A stretch of 26,407 nucleotides of DNA from CAYLJV01 sp964510375 (GTDB lineage: Archaea > Hadarchaeota > Hadarchaeia > Hadarchaeales > JAGGTB01): assembly GCA_964510375.1 (NCBI GenBank), contig CAZEBR010000025.1:1-26407 (forward strand). The letters are read 5' to 3'. This document shows positions 16,235 to 24,165 of this stretch, piece after piece. The notes under the pieces were generated by a model. The model was not told the DNA's origin. It was given only the letters and a program-made list of their open reading frames with translations, and made no database searches. Position 1 is the stretch's first letter, and each line of letters begins with the position of its first letter. Position numbers and translations under genes: made by a program.

Positions 16235-16627
16235 ATGGCGGAAGATGAAAAATGGGGAATTGCGCACGTGTATGCCTCTTTCAACAACACTATTATTCAC
16301 GTGACCGATATGACCGGGGCCGAGACGATTGCTCAGTATTCAGGTGGAATGGTTGTTAAAAATGATCGGGAGGAGTCCTCACCCTATGCGGCCATGAAGG
16401 CGGCCGATTTGGCAGCTGAGGAGATCCAGGACAAGGGTTTTACGGGAGTTCACGTTAAAGTTCGAGCCCCCGGAGGCAGTGCCTCTAAGAGCCCGGGTCC
16501 GGGCGCTCAAGCCTCGATTAGGGCTTTGGCAAGAGCCGGGCTTCAGATAGGTAAGATAGAGGATGTCACTCCAATTCCCCACGATGGTACTAGGAAGAAG
16601 GGTGGGGGCAGAGGAAGAAGAGGATAA
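16235..16627 (+). CDS. rps11: 30S ribosomal protein uS11
   Basis: This 130-residue platform protein of the 30S subunit starts one base after the uS4 stop, with AGGAGG (in the end of uS4) as ribosome-binding site. IAHVYASFNNTIIHVTDMTG and the C-terminal PIPHDGTRKKGGGRGRRG are invariant family features. The close coupling supports one transcript with its neighbours. Confidence 0.98.
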   Translation: MAEDEKWGIAHVYASFNNTIIHVTDMTGAETIAQYSGGMVVKNDREESSPYAAMKAADLAAEEIQDKGFTGVHVKVRAPGGSASKSPGPGAQASIRALARAGLQIGKIEDVTPIPHDGTRKKGGGRGRRG

Positions 16628-16642
16628 AATTGGTGTTATTGA

Positions 16643-17425
16643 ATGGATATTGAATTGAGAAAATCGGAAGGCGATGTATTAAAGTTCTTGCTCACAGATG
16701 CTACGCCGGCCTTTGCAAATTCGATAAGGAGGACAATTCTCCAAGGTATTCCGGTCATGGCAATCGACGAGGTCGAAATTTCCAAGAACGATACGGTGAT
16801 GTCCGACGAGATTTTGGCCCATAGGCTGGGACAGCAGCCCCTCTTTACTCCTGAAGGTTACCTTCTACCCTCCGAGTGCGACTGCAGGGAGGGCAGGTGC
16901 CCGAACTGTAGCGTCGATCTCACGCTGGAAGTGGAGGGACCGGGAGTGATAAGGGCTGGAGATATGGAGCCTTCGGATCCCGAAGCGGCGCCGGTTCAGG
17001 GAGACAGCCAGATAGCTAGGTTGGATGAGGGTCAAAAGTTGGAATTCACCGCCATCGCTCGGTTGGGGCTCGGCGAGGAACACGCCAACTGGCAGCCCGC
17101 CGTGGCCTCTTACAAGTACATGCCCGTGCTGAATATTGACCAGTCGGCACGTGATGATTGGACCGAGTGTGTGGATGCCTGTCCCGAGGACATTTTGAAG
17201 GTCGAGGACGGCGAACTGGCGGTCACGGACATCGAAGAATGCACGATGTGCGAGGCCTGTGCCGATGCCTGCCCCGACGCCATAGAGGTCAGCGAGGACC
17301 CCACCAAGTTTATCTTCAGAATCGAGGGTACCGGAGCGATGTCTCCGGAGAGGATTACGAGGAAGGCCATAGAGATATTGAAGTCGAAGTGTGAGGAATT
17401 CGTGGAACAGATGGAGAGATTCTAG
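16643..17425 (+). CDS. rpoD: DNA-directed RNA polymerase subunit D with one ferredoxin-like cluster
   Basis: This 260-residue subunit is the archaeal counterpart of Rpb3 and forms the assembly platform with subunit L. The N-terminal FANSIRRTILQGIPVMAIDEV is diagnostic. A cysteine set (C79, C81, C86, C89) lies in the insertion of the second domain. The ferredoxin-like domain (about 168-215) has C176 and C180 in the first motif but lacks that motif's first two cysteines; the second motif is complete (C200, C203, C206, C210). By ferredoxin wiring one [4Fe-4S] cluster (C200, C203, C206, C180) can form, leaving C176 and C210, a pair that in Sulfolobus RpoD is known to form a disulfide. The gene is last in its operon and is followed at once by a terminator-like element. 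Confidence 0.97.
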   Translation: MDIELRKSEGDVLKFLLTDATPAFANSIRRTILQGIPVMAIDEVEISKNDTVMSDEILAHRLGQQPLFTPEGYLLPSECDCREGRCPNCSVDLTLEVEGPGVIRAGDMEPSDPEAAPVQGDSQIARLDEGQKLEFTAIARLGLGEEHANWQPAVASYKYMPVLNIDQSARDDWTECVDACPEDILKVEDGELAVTDIEECTMCEACADACPDAIEVSEDPTKFIFRIEGTGAMSPERITRKAIEILKSKCEEFVEQMERF

Positions 17426-17445
17426 GAAAATTTTCCTCCTTTTTT
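17424..17445 (+). terminator. Terminator-like hairpin and T-run after rpoD
   Basis: AGGAAAATTTTCCT (17424-17437) is a perfect palindrome overlapping the rpoD stop codon, followed by a T6 run at 17440-17445. This suggests that the ribosomal-protein/rpoD transcript ends here. Confidence 0.55.
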
Positions 17446-17494
17446 GACGAATTGGAGCTTTAATACAGGACTGCTCATAAAGAGAGGTGTCGGT

Positions 17495-18148
17495 ATGAGT
17501 CCCAAAATAATTTCTTTTGATTTGGATGGAACTCTGGCCAAACCCGATCTGGTGGACAGGTTCTGGTTTGAGGAAGTCCCCCGGCTATATGAAGAGCGCC
17601 ATGGTGTGGATTTTGACGATGCTTTGGGTTTGGTTCGGAAGAGCTACGATGAAATTGGTCCTGAGGACCCTCGTTGGTACAGGCCCGAATATTGGTTCGA
17701 CAGGTTCGGCTTGGAGGAGGACCCTTACGAGGTAATTGAAGGTATCAGCCACGAGGTAGATTATTTTGAGGATGCTTTAGAAGTATTGGAGAGGTTATAT
17801 GGCACCTACGAGTTGATAATAATTTCGAATGCTCACAGGAAGTTTCTGGACGTGCAGGTGAGGGGTATCGAGGATTACTTTTCTAGGACCTACTCATGCG
17901 TGTCCGACTTGGATAGGATAAAGAAGGACACGGAAGTGTACGAACGCATATGCGACGAGATCGGAATTTCCCCGGAGAACCTCGTGCACGTGGGCGATAA
18001 CCCCAAATTTGACCGCGATTTACCGAAGCGGATAGGGATAAGGGCATTTCTTGTGGACAGGACCGATTCCGCGGGTGACGGCGCCGACGTCTTGACCGAT
18101 CTTAGGGAGATTTTGGACGAGATAGCCGAGGAATCTCCGAGTCAGTAG
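17495..18148 (+). CDS. HAD-superfamily hydrolase
   Basis: This is a 217-residue phosphatase-type HAD protein. Motif I is FDLDGTLAKP (D9 nucleophile, D11 acid/base), motif II is IISNA near 109-113, motif III includes the Lys in IKKDTEVY, and motif IV is HVGDNPKFDRD. The helical cap between motifs I and II marks subclass I. I chose the ATG at 17495, with GAGAGGTG just upstream, because the longer frame from 17444 would add unrelated residues and overlap the terminator region. The substrate is unknown. It converges with the glycosyltransferase operon. Confidence 0.9.
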   Translation: MSPKIISFDLDGTLAKPDLVDRFWFEEVPRLYEERHGVDFDDALGLVRKSYDEIGPEDPRWYRPEYWFDRFGLEEDPYEVIEGISHEVDYFEDALEVLERLYGTYELIIISNAHRKFLDVQVRGIEDYFSRTYSCVSDLDRIKKDTEVYERICDEIGISPENLVHVGDNPKFDRDLPKRIGIRAFLVDRTDSAGDGADVLTDLREILDEIAEESPSQ

Positions 18149-18186
18149 CCCCGGCGATATCTCCCGGTCCAAGAGATGGCGAGTAT

Positions 18187-19239
18187 TTAATTGTTTCGAG
18201 CTTTAGAGCGTAGATATTCGGTTGCCTTGCTCGTGCTCTCCTCCCACGTTGGCAACTCTTCGTATCTTTCTCTGGCCCTCTCACTCATGCTTTTCAGACT
18301 TGAGCGGTCTTTCATCCTTTCCATGTACTTCGAAAGCTTTCCTACGTCACCGGGATCGGTTAGATATCCTTCTCTCCCGTGCTCTATGATCTCGGAGGCT
18401 CCTCCTCTGTTGGGGGCAATCACGGGAAGACCGTATCCCAGGGCTTCCACGTAAACGATTCCGTAACCCTCGTAGAGAGAGGGTACCACCAGGAAGTCGC
18501 TCTCTCTGAAAACTCCATCGAGCTCTTCGTCCGGAATGGACCCGGTCAGGTCCACTCGGGAGTCCAGTCCCCTCTCTTCGATTTCTTTGCGAACCGTACG
18601 GGTGTATTCCTTGTCGGCTTTTCTATCGCCTACTACTTTGAGGGACAATCCCTCCACGTTGTCCAGAGCCCTTATTATAGTAGTGATTCCCTTCCGGGGT
18701 ATGATGTTCCCCACGAAAAGTGCCCGCCCGTTTCCCTTTTCGGGTTTCTTCTCGTACTTTGGTTCTATGTGGTCCTTTCCTGGGAGAGCGATCGCCCCGT
18801 CCGCACCGGCTATCAGGGACCTCACGTCCGATCGAGTCGTTTTGCTGGTGAAGATGAATCCATCGATGGTTTTCAAATACTTCTTCTCAAAGAACCTGTA
18901 GGTTTTTCTCAGCTTGTCGCTCGCGCCCAAAAATGACAGATGATGGACGATCGAGAGTATGGGGTATTCTATCTCTCCTCGCAGTTTTTCGTTGAGGTGA
19001 AATAATGACGGGTGGTTCAGTTCGTCCTGTAGGAGCACGTCAGCATTTAGATTTAGCAATCTTTCGTAAAGTCCCTCGTCGAAATTATCCCGAATGTTTT
19101 CGAAGTAACCACTGTTTTCGAGGGACAGTATTTCTACTTCCTCTCCCTCTTCCCTTAGGTGTTCCACCAATTTTCGATCGTAGAGGTATCCACCCGTGGT
19201 CTGATTCAGAGTTCCGTAGATTAGGAGTCCGATTTTCAA
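18187..19239 (-). CDS. Glycosyltransferase, GT4-like (GT-B fold)
   Basis: This 350-residue enzyme transfers a sugar from an activated donor. The N-terminal Rossmann half begins MKIGLLIYGTLNQTTGGYLY with the glycine-rich acceptor loop. The C-terminal donor half has ALFVGNIIPRKGITT (173-187) and the E-x7-E motif (E257, E265 in LYEGYGIVYVEALG). No membrane segment is seen, so it is cytosolic or peripheral. The start is TTG, overlapping the stop of the preceding PTPS-like gene (TTGA), so the two are translationally coupled. Donor and acceptor are unknown; the operon context hints at a small-molecule acceptor such as a pterin or lipid precursor. Confidence 0.92.
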   Translation of the reverse strand: MKIGLLIYGTLNQTTGGYLYDRKLVEHLREEGEEVEILSLENSGYFENIRDNFDEGLYERLLNLNADVLLQDELNHPSLFHLNEKLRGEIEYPILSIVHHLSFLGASDKLRKTYRFFEKKYLKTIDGFIFTSKTTRSDVRSLIAGADGAIALPGKDHIEPKYEKKPEKGNGRALFVGNIIPRKGITTIIRALDNVEGLSLKVVGDRKADKEYTRTVRKEIEERGLDSRVDLTGSIPDEELDGVFRESDFLVVPSLYEGYGIVYVEALGYGLPVIAPNRGGASEIIEHGREGYLTDPGDVGKLSKYMERMKDRSSLKSMSERARERYEELPTWEESTSKATEYLRSKARNN

Positions 19240-19616
19240 CTTTCCGGTTCTCCACTATAGGATGCGTATGCATCCTCGTTTTCCCAAATTTTGACTCTCA
19301 GAATGGATATATTTCGGGGGTCCAGTCCGGACTCTAGCTTTTCCCAAACAACTCTCGAAAAGTTTTCCACCGTCGGATTTGTTTTCTCGAATTCTGGCTG
19401 TTCGTTGAGCGGTTTCTCCTCGAGTCTTCGGATAAGAGGGTCCAAAACTGACTCAAGTTCGTTTATGTCCATCAGGTATCCCCGGTCGTCCAGCTCCTTT
19501 CCGGAAATTTTTACCTCTATCGTGTATTCGTGTGAGTGTTTCTCGGCTTCTGCACCCTTTTGGCGTGGGAGAAAGTGCTCGGCTTCACATTTCCTTTTCA
19601 GTCCCACGGTGTACAT
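19236..19616 (-). CDS. 6-pyruvoyl-tetrahydropterin synthase / QueD-fold protein, Cys replaced by Glu
   Basis: This 126-residue T-fold protein has the zinc ligands H14, H27 and H29 (EAEHFL; KHSHEYTIEV) and the TNPTVENFS segment typical of PTPS/QueD. The catalytic Cys that precedes the HxH by four residues in PTPS and QueD is Glu here (E23-x3-H27). This pattern is known from the PTPS-III group, which makes 6-hydroxymethyl-dihydropterin. It may therefore act in pterin (folate or methanopterin-type) chemistry rather than in deazaguanine synthesis. GGGGGAAG precedes the ATG. It lies 11 bases after the dehydrogenase gene and overlaps the glycosyltransferase start. The specific reaction is an inference. 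Confidence 0.85.
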   Translation of the reverse strand: MYTVGLKRKCEAEHFLPRQKGAEAEKHSHEYTIEVKISGKELDDRGYLMDINELESVLDPLIRRLEEKPLNEQPEFEKTNPTVENFSRVVWEKLESGLDPRNISILRVKIWENEDAYASYSGEPES

Positions 19617-19627
19617 GAAACTTCCCC

Positions 19628-20644
19628 CTAGTCGTATTCGAACACGACCTGTATTACCTCGTCCTTATTTTGGTCTATGGCGTGGTATGCATCCTTTGCT
19701 TCTTCTAAGGGAAATCTGTGTGTTATAAGCCTTTCAGGGTTTATTTTTTTGATTCTGTTCCAGGCCAGTTTCGTCCTCCTAGATTTTTCCCAACGGCCGG
19801 AAAGCCTGGAGCTTATGGAACTGACTTGGCTACTTATTATCTTCACGCCCTTGCGGTGGAAATCCGTCCCGAGTTTCGTCCCTGAGCTTTTGTCTCCGTA
19901 CCACGAACCGACAACTATTCTCCCCTCCCTCCTAACGAGACGAACTGCCTTTTCCAGTCCATTTGGGTCACCCGAAAGCTCGTAGACGATGTCGGCTCCG
20001 AATTCATCCGTCCCAGCTTTTTCGGAGAGGTCCTCGGGAGAGACATCGGCCTTCAGGCTTAGGTCAGCACCCAGGTCCTCGGAAAGTTCCCTCCTTTTTT
20101 GATATTTGTCGAGGGATATTACCCGTCGGAGGGGCATGTCTCTCAGTAGCCTCGTGGTGAGGAGTCCTATCGGTCCCTGTCCTATGACTACCACATCCTC
20201 CCCGATTATCGGCCTTCCGTCCAAAAGCAGGTTGGTTGCGGTTTCCACGGTGGGCAGGAATGATGCATCCTCCTTACTTATCCCCTCCGGGACGGGGATT
20301 ACTTTGTCGAGCGATTTTACGAATCTACTTTCGTGCGGATTGAAGGAGAAGACGAGCCGATCGCTCCATTTTTCTGGAACCTCGTTTCCTAGCCGGGTTA
20401 TCCTCCCGACGCAGGAATATCCATACTTGAAGGGATATTCGAAATTCTTCTTCAAAACTTCAATTTCCTCGTCTATTAGGTTGTCCTGCCCGACTTGGTT
20501 CTTGTAGAAGAGCACTTCGGTTCCGGAGCTTATGGACGAAATCTCGGTTTCTACCAGAACTTCGTTTTTGCCGATTGGTTCGACCTTTTCTTCCCTTATT
20601 TCCAGCTCTTCAGGACCGGTAAAGTAGAGCGACCTTTTTTTCAT
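19628..20644 (-). CDS. MDR-superfamily dehydrogenase without the usual zinc cysteines
   Basis: This 338-residue NAD(P)-dependent oxidoreductase of the medium-chain family has the GroES-like N-terminal domain (SSISSGTEVLFY near 37-47, YPFKYGYSCVGRI 70-82) and the nucleotide-binding GQGPIG (155-160) of the Rossmann domain. The Cys that normally binds catalytic zinc in the first segment is replaced (SSGTE), and the four-Cys structural zinc loop is missing, so it is probably zinc-independent or unusual. AGAGGG precedes the ATG. It is the first gene of a three-gene operon with the PTPS-like protein and the glycosyltransferase. Its substrate is unknown; a sugar, polyol or pterin side-chain carbonyl would fit the context. 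Confidence 0.9.
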   Translation of the reverse strand: MKKRSLYFTGPEELEIREEKVEPIGKNEVLVETEISSISSGTEVLFYKNQVGQDNLIDEEIEVLKKNFEYPFKYGYSCVGRITRLGNEVPEKWSDRLVFSFNPHESRFVKSLDKVIPVPEGISKEDASFLPTVETATNLLLDGRPIIGEDVVVIGQGPIGLLTTRLLRDMPLRRVISLDKYQKRRELSEDLGADLSLKADVSPEDLSEKAGTDEFGADIVYELSGDPNGLEKAVRLVRREGRIVVGSWYGDKSSGTKLGTDFHRKGVKIISSQVSSISSRLSGRWEKSRRTKLAWNRIKKINPERLITHRFPLEEAKDAYHAIDQNKDEVIQVVFEYD

Positions 20645-20751
20645 CGAACCCTCTTAAAGAGTATTATTTCATCACTAAAAGTCCTGATAAGTTGGATTAT
20701 AACAGGGTTATATATTTGATGCCGACAATAAAAGGTATAGAGAATGAGGGG

Positions 20752-21831
20752 GTGGATTTTTTGTCATTTGGTATAGCCGTTATTCCTTCGACCGTTATAT
20801 CTGGAGTTTCTTGCTCCTTCTGTGGCTCCGGGGATGGATCGACCGATGAAACTGAATTTGAGAAAGCTACGTTTGCCGGGGGATGTTTCTGGTGCATGGA
20901 GCCCCCTTTCAAGGGACTGGAGGGGGTTGTAGACGTAGTCCCCGGCTACACCGGAGGGGATGTGGAGGACCCGACCTACGAAGAAGTTTCCACCGGCGAG
21001 ACCGGGCACTACGAGGCAGTGCAGGTCACCTACGATCCCGAAGAGATTACCTATAACGATTTGTTGGAGGTTTACTGGAGAAATATCGACCCTACCGATG
21101 AGGGTGGTCAGTTCGCCGATAGAGGATCTCAGTATCGGACGGCCATATTCTATCATAATGAAGACCAGAAGAGACTTGCGGAAGATTCAAAGAGGGATCT
21201 CGATAACTCGGGGAAGTTTGAGGAACCGATAATCACCGAGATTCTTCCATTTTCCGGATTCTATGAGGCAGAAGAGTGCCATCATTGCTATCACGAGAAA
21301 AATCCCAAGCAGTATCTGTCCTACAAGAGGCTATCCGGGCGAGAAGAATTCTTGAAAAGGAAGTGGGGAGACGGCGAGGAGAGTTCCGAGGTGAATAGAA
21401 ATCCTTCGGATGACGAACTGAAGGAGGAACTTACCCCGCTTCAGTACGAGGTTACCCAGAAAGATGGTACCGAGAAGCCTTTCGATAACGAATACTGGGA
21501 CAATGAGGACACCGGCATATACGTCGATGTCGTTTCGGGTGAGCCCCTATTTAGCTCCAAGGACAAGTTCGAATCCGGTTCAGGGTGGCCAAGTTTCACC
21601 AGACCTCTCGAACCAGAAAACGTAATCGAGAAAGAGGACAGGAGCCACGGGCAGGTGCGTACGGAAGTCAGGAGCAAAAAAGCCGATTCTCATCTAGGCC
21701 ACGTTTTCGAGGACGGGCCGGAACCTACCGGCAGGCGTTACTGCATGAACTCCGCCGCCCTCCGATTCATTCCCGAAGAGGACTTGGAGAAAGAGGGTTA
21801 CGAAGACTATAAGGAAATTTTCGAGGATTAA
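20752..21831 (+). CDS. msrAB: MsrA-MsrB fusion, peptide methionine sulfoxide reductase
   Basis: This enzyme repairs oxidised methionine; MsrA handles the S form and MsrB the R form. MsrA comes first, with GCFWC (catalytic Cys about residue 45 from this start) and ECHHCYHEKNP. MsrB follows, with SGWPSF, DSHLGHVF and the catalytic Cys in RRYCMNSAALRF. MsrB lacks zinc CxxC pairs, and the Cys often found before GWPSF is Ser (ESGSGWPSF). The start is uncertain: the frame is open from 20692, with ATG at 20692 and 20719, but a TATA-like TTATATATTT at 20708-20717 favours GTG at 20752. From there the protein begins with a hydrophobic stretch ending in GVSC, a weak lipobox-like site, so export is possible. 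Confidence 0.93.
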   Translation: MDFLSFGIAVIPSTVISGVSCSFCGSGDGSTDETEFEKATFAGGCFWCMEPPFKGLEGVVDVVPGYTGGDVEDPTYEEVSTGETGHYEAVQVTYDPEEITYNDLLEVYWRNIDPTDEGGQFADRGSQYRTAIFYHNEDQKRLAEDSKRDLDNSGKFEEPIITEILPFSGFYEAEECHHCYHEKNPKQYLSYKRLSGREEFLKRKWGDGEESSEVNRNPSDDELKEELTPLQYEVTQKDGTEKPFDNEYWDNEDTGIYVDVVSGEPLFSSKDKFESGSGWPSFTRPLEPENVIEKEDRSHGQVRTEVRSKKADSHLGHVFEDGPEPTGRRYCMNSAALRFIPEEDLEKEGYEDYKEIFED

Positions 21832-21833
21832 AT

Positions 21834-22718
21834 TTACTCGAATTTGGCGCAGTAATAAATACCAACGAGTGCAACTCCCGCTCCGAAAATGGTGAGGTAG
21901 CCCGGGATCTCTTCCAGGATTAAAAAGGCGAGTATGGAGGAACCGATCGGTTCGCCCAGAAGACTCACCGACATTATCCTGGCTTTTACGTACTTGAGGG
22001 CCCAGTTATACACCGTGTGGCCTAGCATCGTGGGGACTAGCGCTAGGCTCAGGAAAATGGCGTACTCTCGGAGGGAGAATACCTTTATTACCGGTGAAAA
22101 AAGCGGTGAGAACGCCAACAGAAACACCGTGGAAGATCCGTAGACGATTAGGGCGTAAGGAATTACCGATAACTTTTGCCTCATCTCTCTGCCGTAGATT
22201 ATGTAACCGCTCACCGCTATCATTCCGATGATGGCGAGAAAGTCTCCGAAGACGCTCCATTCGGCGGAGTGATAGTCCGATATGGTCATTATTGCGATGC
22301 CGACCAACGCCACTGCTATTGCCAGATACGCCTTTTTTCCCGTCTTCTCTCCCAAGTACCAGCTTGAGATCCACGCTACGAGAAGCGGATGGGCCGTGAC
22401 TAGGACTACGGAGGAGGTCACGGAAGTGTAGTCCAGTGAAGAGATCCAGGCGACCATATGGACCGCCAAAAGAAATCCGACGGTAAGGAGCACGGTCAAT
22501 TCTTTCTTGGTGATTTCCTTCAGCTCTTCCAGATATCGAGGTACTAGTAGCGATAGGATGATGGTCGAAAAAAACATTCGATAGAAGGCGATGCTTATGG
22601 CGGAGGAATTCGAAAATCGAACTAGAATTGCTGCGAAGGAAACGGCGACTATGGAAACAGGTATCGCGAGTCGCGATGCCAAAGTTTTCTTGTCCCAGTC
22701 GAAGTGTGAATTTTTCAC
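21834..22718 (-). CDS. EamA/DMT-family permease
   Basis: This 294-residue membrane protein has about ten helices arranged as two EamA repeats. SIAFYRMFFSTIILSLL in the first repeat and GHTVYNWALKYVKARIMSVSLLGEPIGSSILAF in pieces in the second are typical, including the Glu-Pro of the LGEPIGS signature. Members export amino acids, nucleosides or other metabolites; the substrate cannot be told. The start codon is GTG. It converges with msrAB, with 2 bases between the two stop codons. Confidence 0.92.
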   Translation of the reverse strand: MKNSHFDWDKKTLASRLAIPVSIVAVSFAAILVRFSNSSAISIAFYRMFFSTIILSLLVPRYLEELKEITKKELTVLLTVGFLLAVHMVAWISSLDYTSVTSSVVLVTAHPLLVAWISSWYLGEKTGKKAYLAIAVALVGIAIMTISDYHSAEWSVFGDFLAIIGMIAVSGYIIYGREMRQKLSVIPYALIVYGSSTVFLLAFSPLFSPVIKVFSLREYAIFLSLALVPTMLGHTVYNWALKYVKARIMSVSLLGEPIGSSILAFLILEEIPGYLTIFGAGVALVGIYYCAKFE

Positions 22719-22840
22719 GTTTTAACCGTCCGACATCCGCATACTAGTTTGAGTCGAGTTATTAATCAGTTAAGAACACCGACAGTCTAAATAGTTAGTT
22801 TCACTTTCTTCTTGGAAGACGGTTAAATAAGAGGTATAAA

Positions 22841-24034
22841 ATGTTAAGCTGGATCGGTTTTTTTCTCGCTATAGCGGTTCTCTTGGCCGGATCTAGGGTC
22901 CACTTGGGCCTCTCGCTTTTTGCGGGAGGGATAGCTCTGGGTATTTTCACCATACCGCCCTCTGAAATTCTCAATCAGATATATCTAACGCTCACCGATC
23001 CGTCAGTGGTCGTTCTCACCGCCGCGATGACGATGATACCGATCATCGCTGGGATACTACAGAAAGGTGGTAAACTAGATCAGATAGTGGAGAATCTCAG
23101 GATCGGTAAGAAAGCGTTTCTAGGGATGTCTCCGTCTTTACTGGGATTGCTTCCTATTCCTGGGGGAGCCTTGTTCTCCGCTCCGCTCATAGAACGGGCC
23201 GGAGAGGGTTTGGGTGGAGGGATAAAAACCGGGATTAACATATGGTTCCGTCATATTCTGTTTTTCGTTTATCCGCTCGCTCCCGCTCTTATAGTACCGG
23301 CTAACATCGCAGGACTTTCCGTTTACAGAGTTATAGTGTATCAGTTTCCCTTCCTGTTCCTGACTATAGGTTTGGGCTATTTGTTTTTCCTCAGGGGTAC
23401 GAAGGGAGAAATGAGTTATGAAAGATCTTTTTCATTCGAGAGATTGATTTTGCCGCTGTCCGTTCTCCTTGTGCCTCCGATCCTCGACTTCAGCTTACAG
23501 ACGATATTTGAGTTTTCGATAGAGGAAATTTCCACGTTAATAGCCATTTCATGCAGTCTTTTGCTAGCAGTTTATATAGTAGATTCGAAACGGGATGTGG
23601 TAAGGAAATCTGTAAATGAGATGGAGCCATGGAACTTTACGCTGATAATATTGGGGATATATGTTTTCATAAATATTTTCAAGTCTTCCGGAATAGGTGG
23701 GCTAATAGCTTCCCTTAGCCCCTCTCCAATAGTCCTCAGTTTGGGATTTGGATTCTTTCTGGGGGTCGTGACTGGAAGGATAATCCTCCCAGCTTCTATT
23801 ATCATCCCGATATACCTCGGAACATTTTCGCTGGACTCTCTCCCGCCGGTGTTATTCGCCCTGACTTATTTTGCCATTTTCATGGGATATGTAATCACGC
23901 CGATTCATCCGTGTGTGGGACTATCGTTGAAATATTTCGATGCGGATATTGGCGACTTTCTTAAGGGGATGGCTATTCCCGTGGCAATTTCTATGGTCAT
24001 TGCGGTAGTACTGTTTGTACTGCTTGTGGGGTAG
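22841..24034 (+). CDS. DUF401-family membrane protein (ion-transporter-like permease)
   Basis: This 397-residue protein has about ten to eleven membrane helices and matches the DUF401 family, which is related to anion/carboxylate permeases. Conserved parts include the loop LLPIPGGALFSAPLIERAG (about 103-121), HILFFVYPLAPALIV, and near the end FMGYVITPIHPCVGLSLKYF. AGAGGTA precedes the ATG, and a TATA-like TCTAAATAGTTA lies about 50 bases upstream. The substrate is unknown. Confidence 0.85.
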   Translation: MLSWIGFFLAIAVLLAGSRVHLGLSLFAGGIALGIFTIPPSEILNQIYLTLTDPSVVVLTAAMTMIPIIAGILQKGGKLDQIVENLRIGKKAFLGMSPSLLGLLPIPGGALFSAPLIERAGEGLGGGIKTGINIWFRHILFFVYPLAPALIVPANIAGLSVYRVIVYQFPFLFLTIGLGYLFFLRGTKGEMSYERSFSFERLILPLSVLLVPPILDFSLQTIFEFSIEEISTLIAISCSLLLAVYIVDSKRDVVRKSVNEMEPWNFTLIILGIYVFINIFKSSGIGGLIASLSPSPIVLSLGFGFFLGVVTGRIILPASIIIPIYLGTFSLDSLPPVLFALTYFAIFMGYVITPIHPCVGLSLKYFDADIGDFLKGMAIPVAISMVIAVVLFVLLVG

Positions 24035-24165
24035 CATTCCGACTTTTACGATTTATTAAACCGATCATAATTTGTTATTATGACTAGGCGATTTTCACGG
24101 CAGTCGCATTTATTTTCCGAAAATAATTAGAGAGGAGTGAATTAAGGGTAACAAGGGAGTACCTG

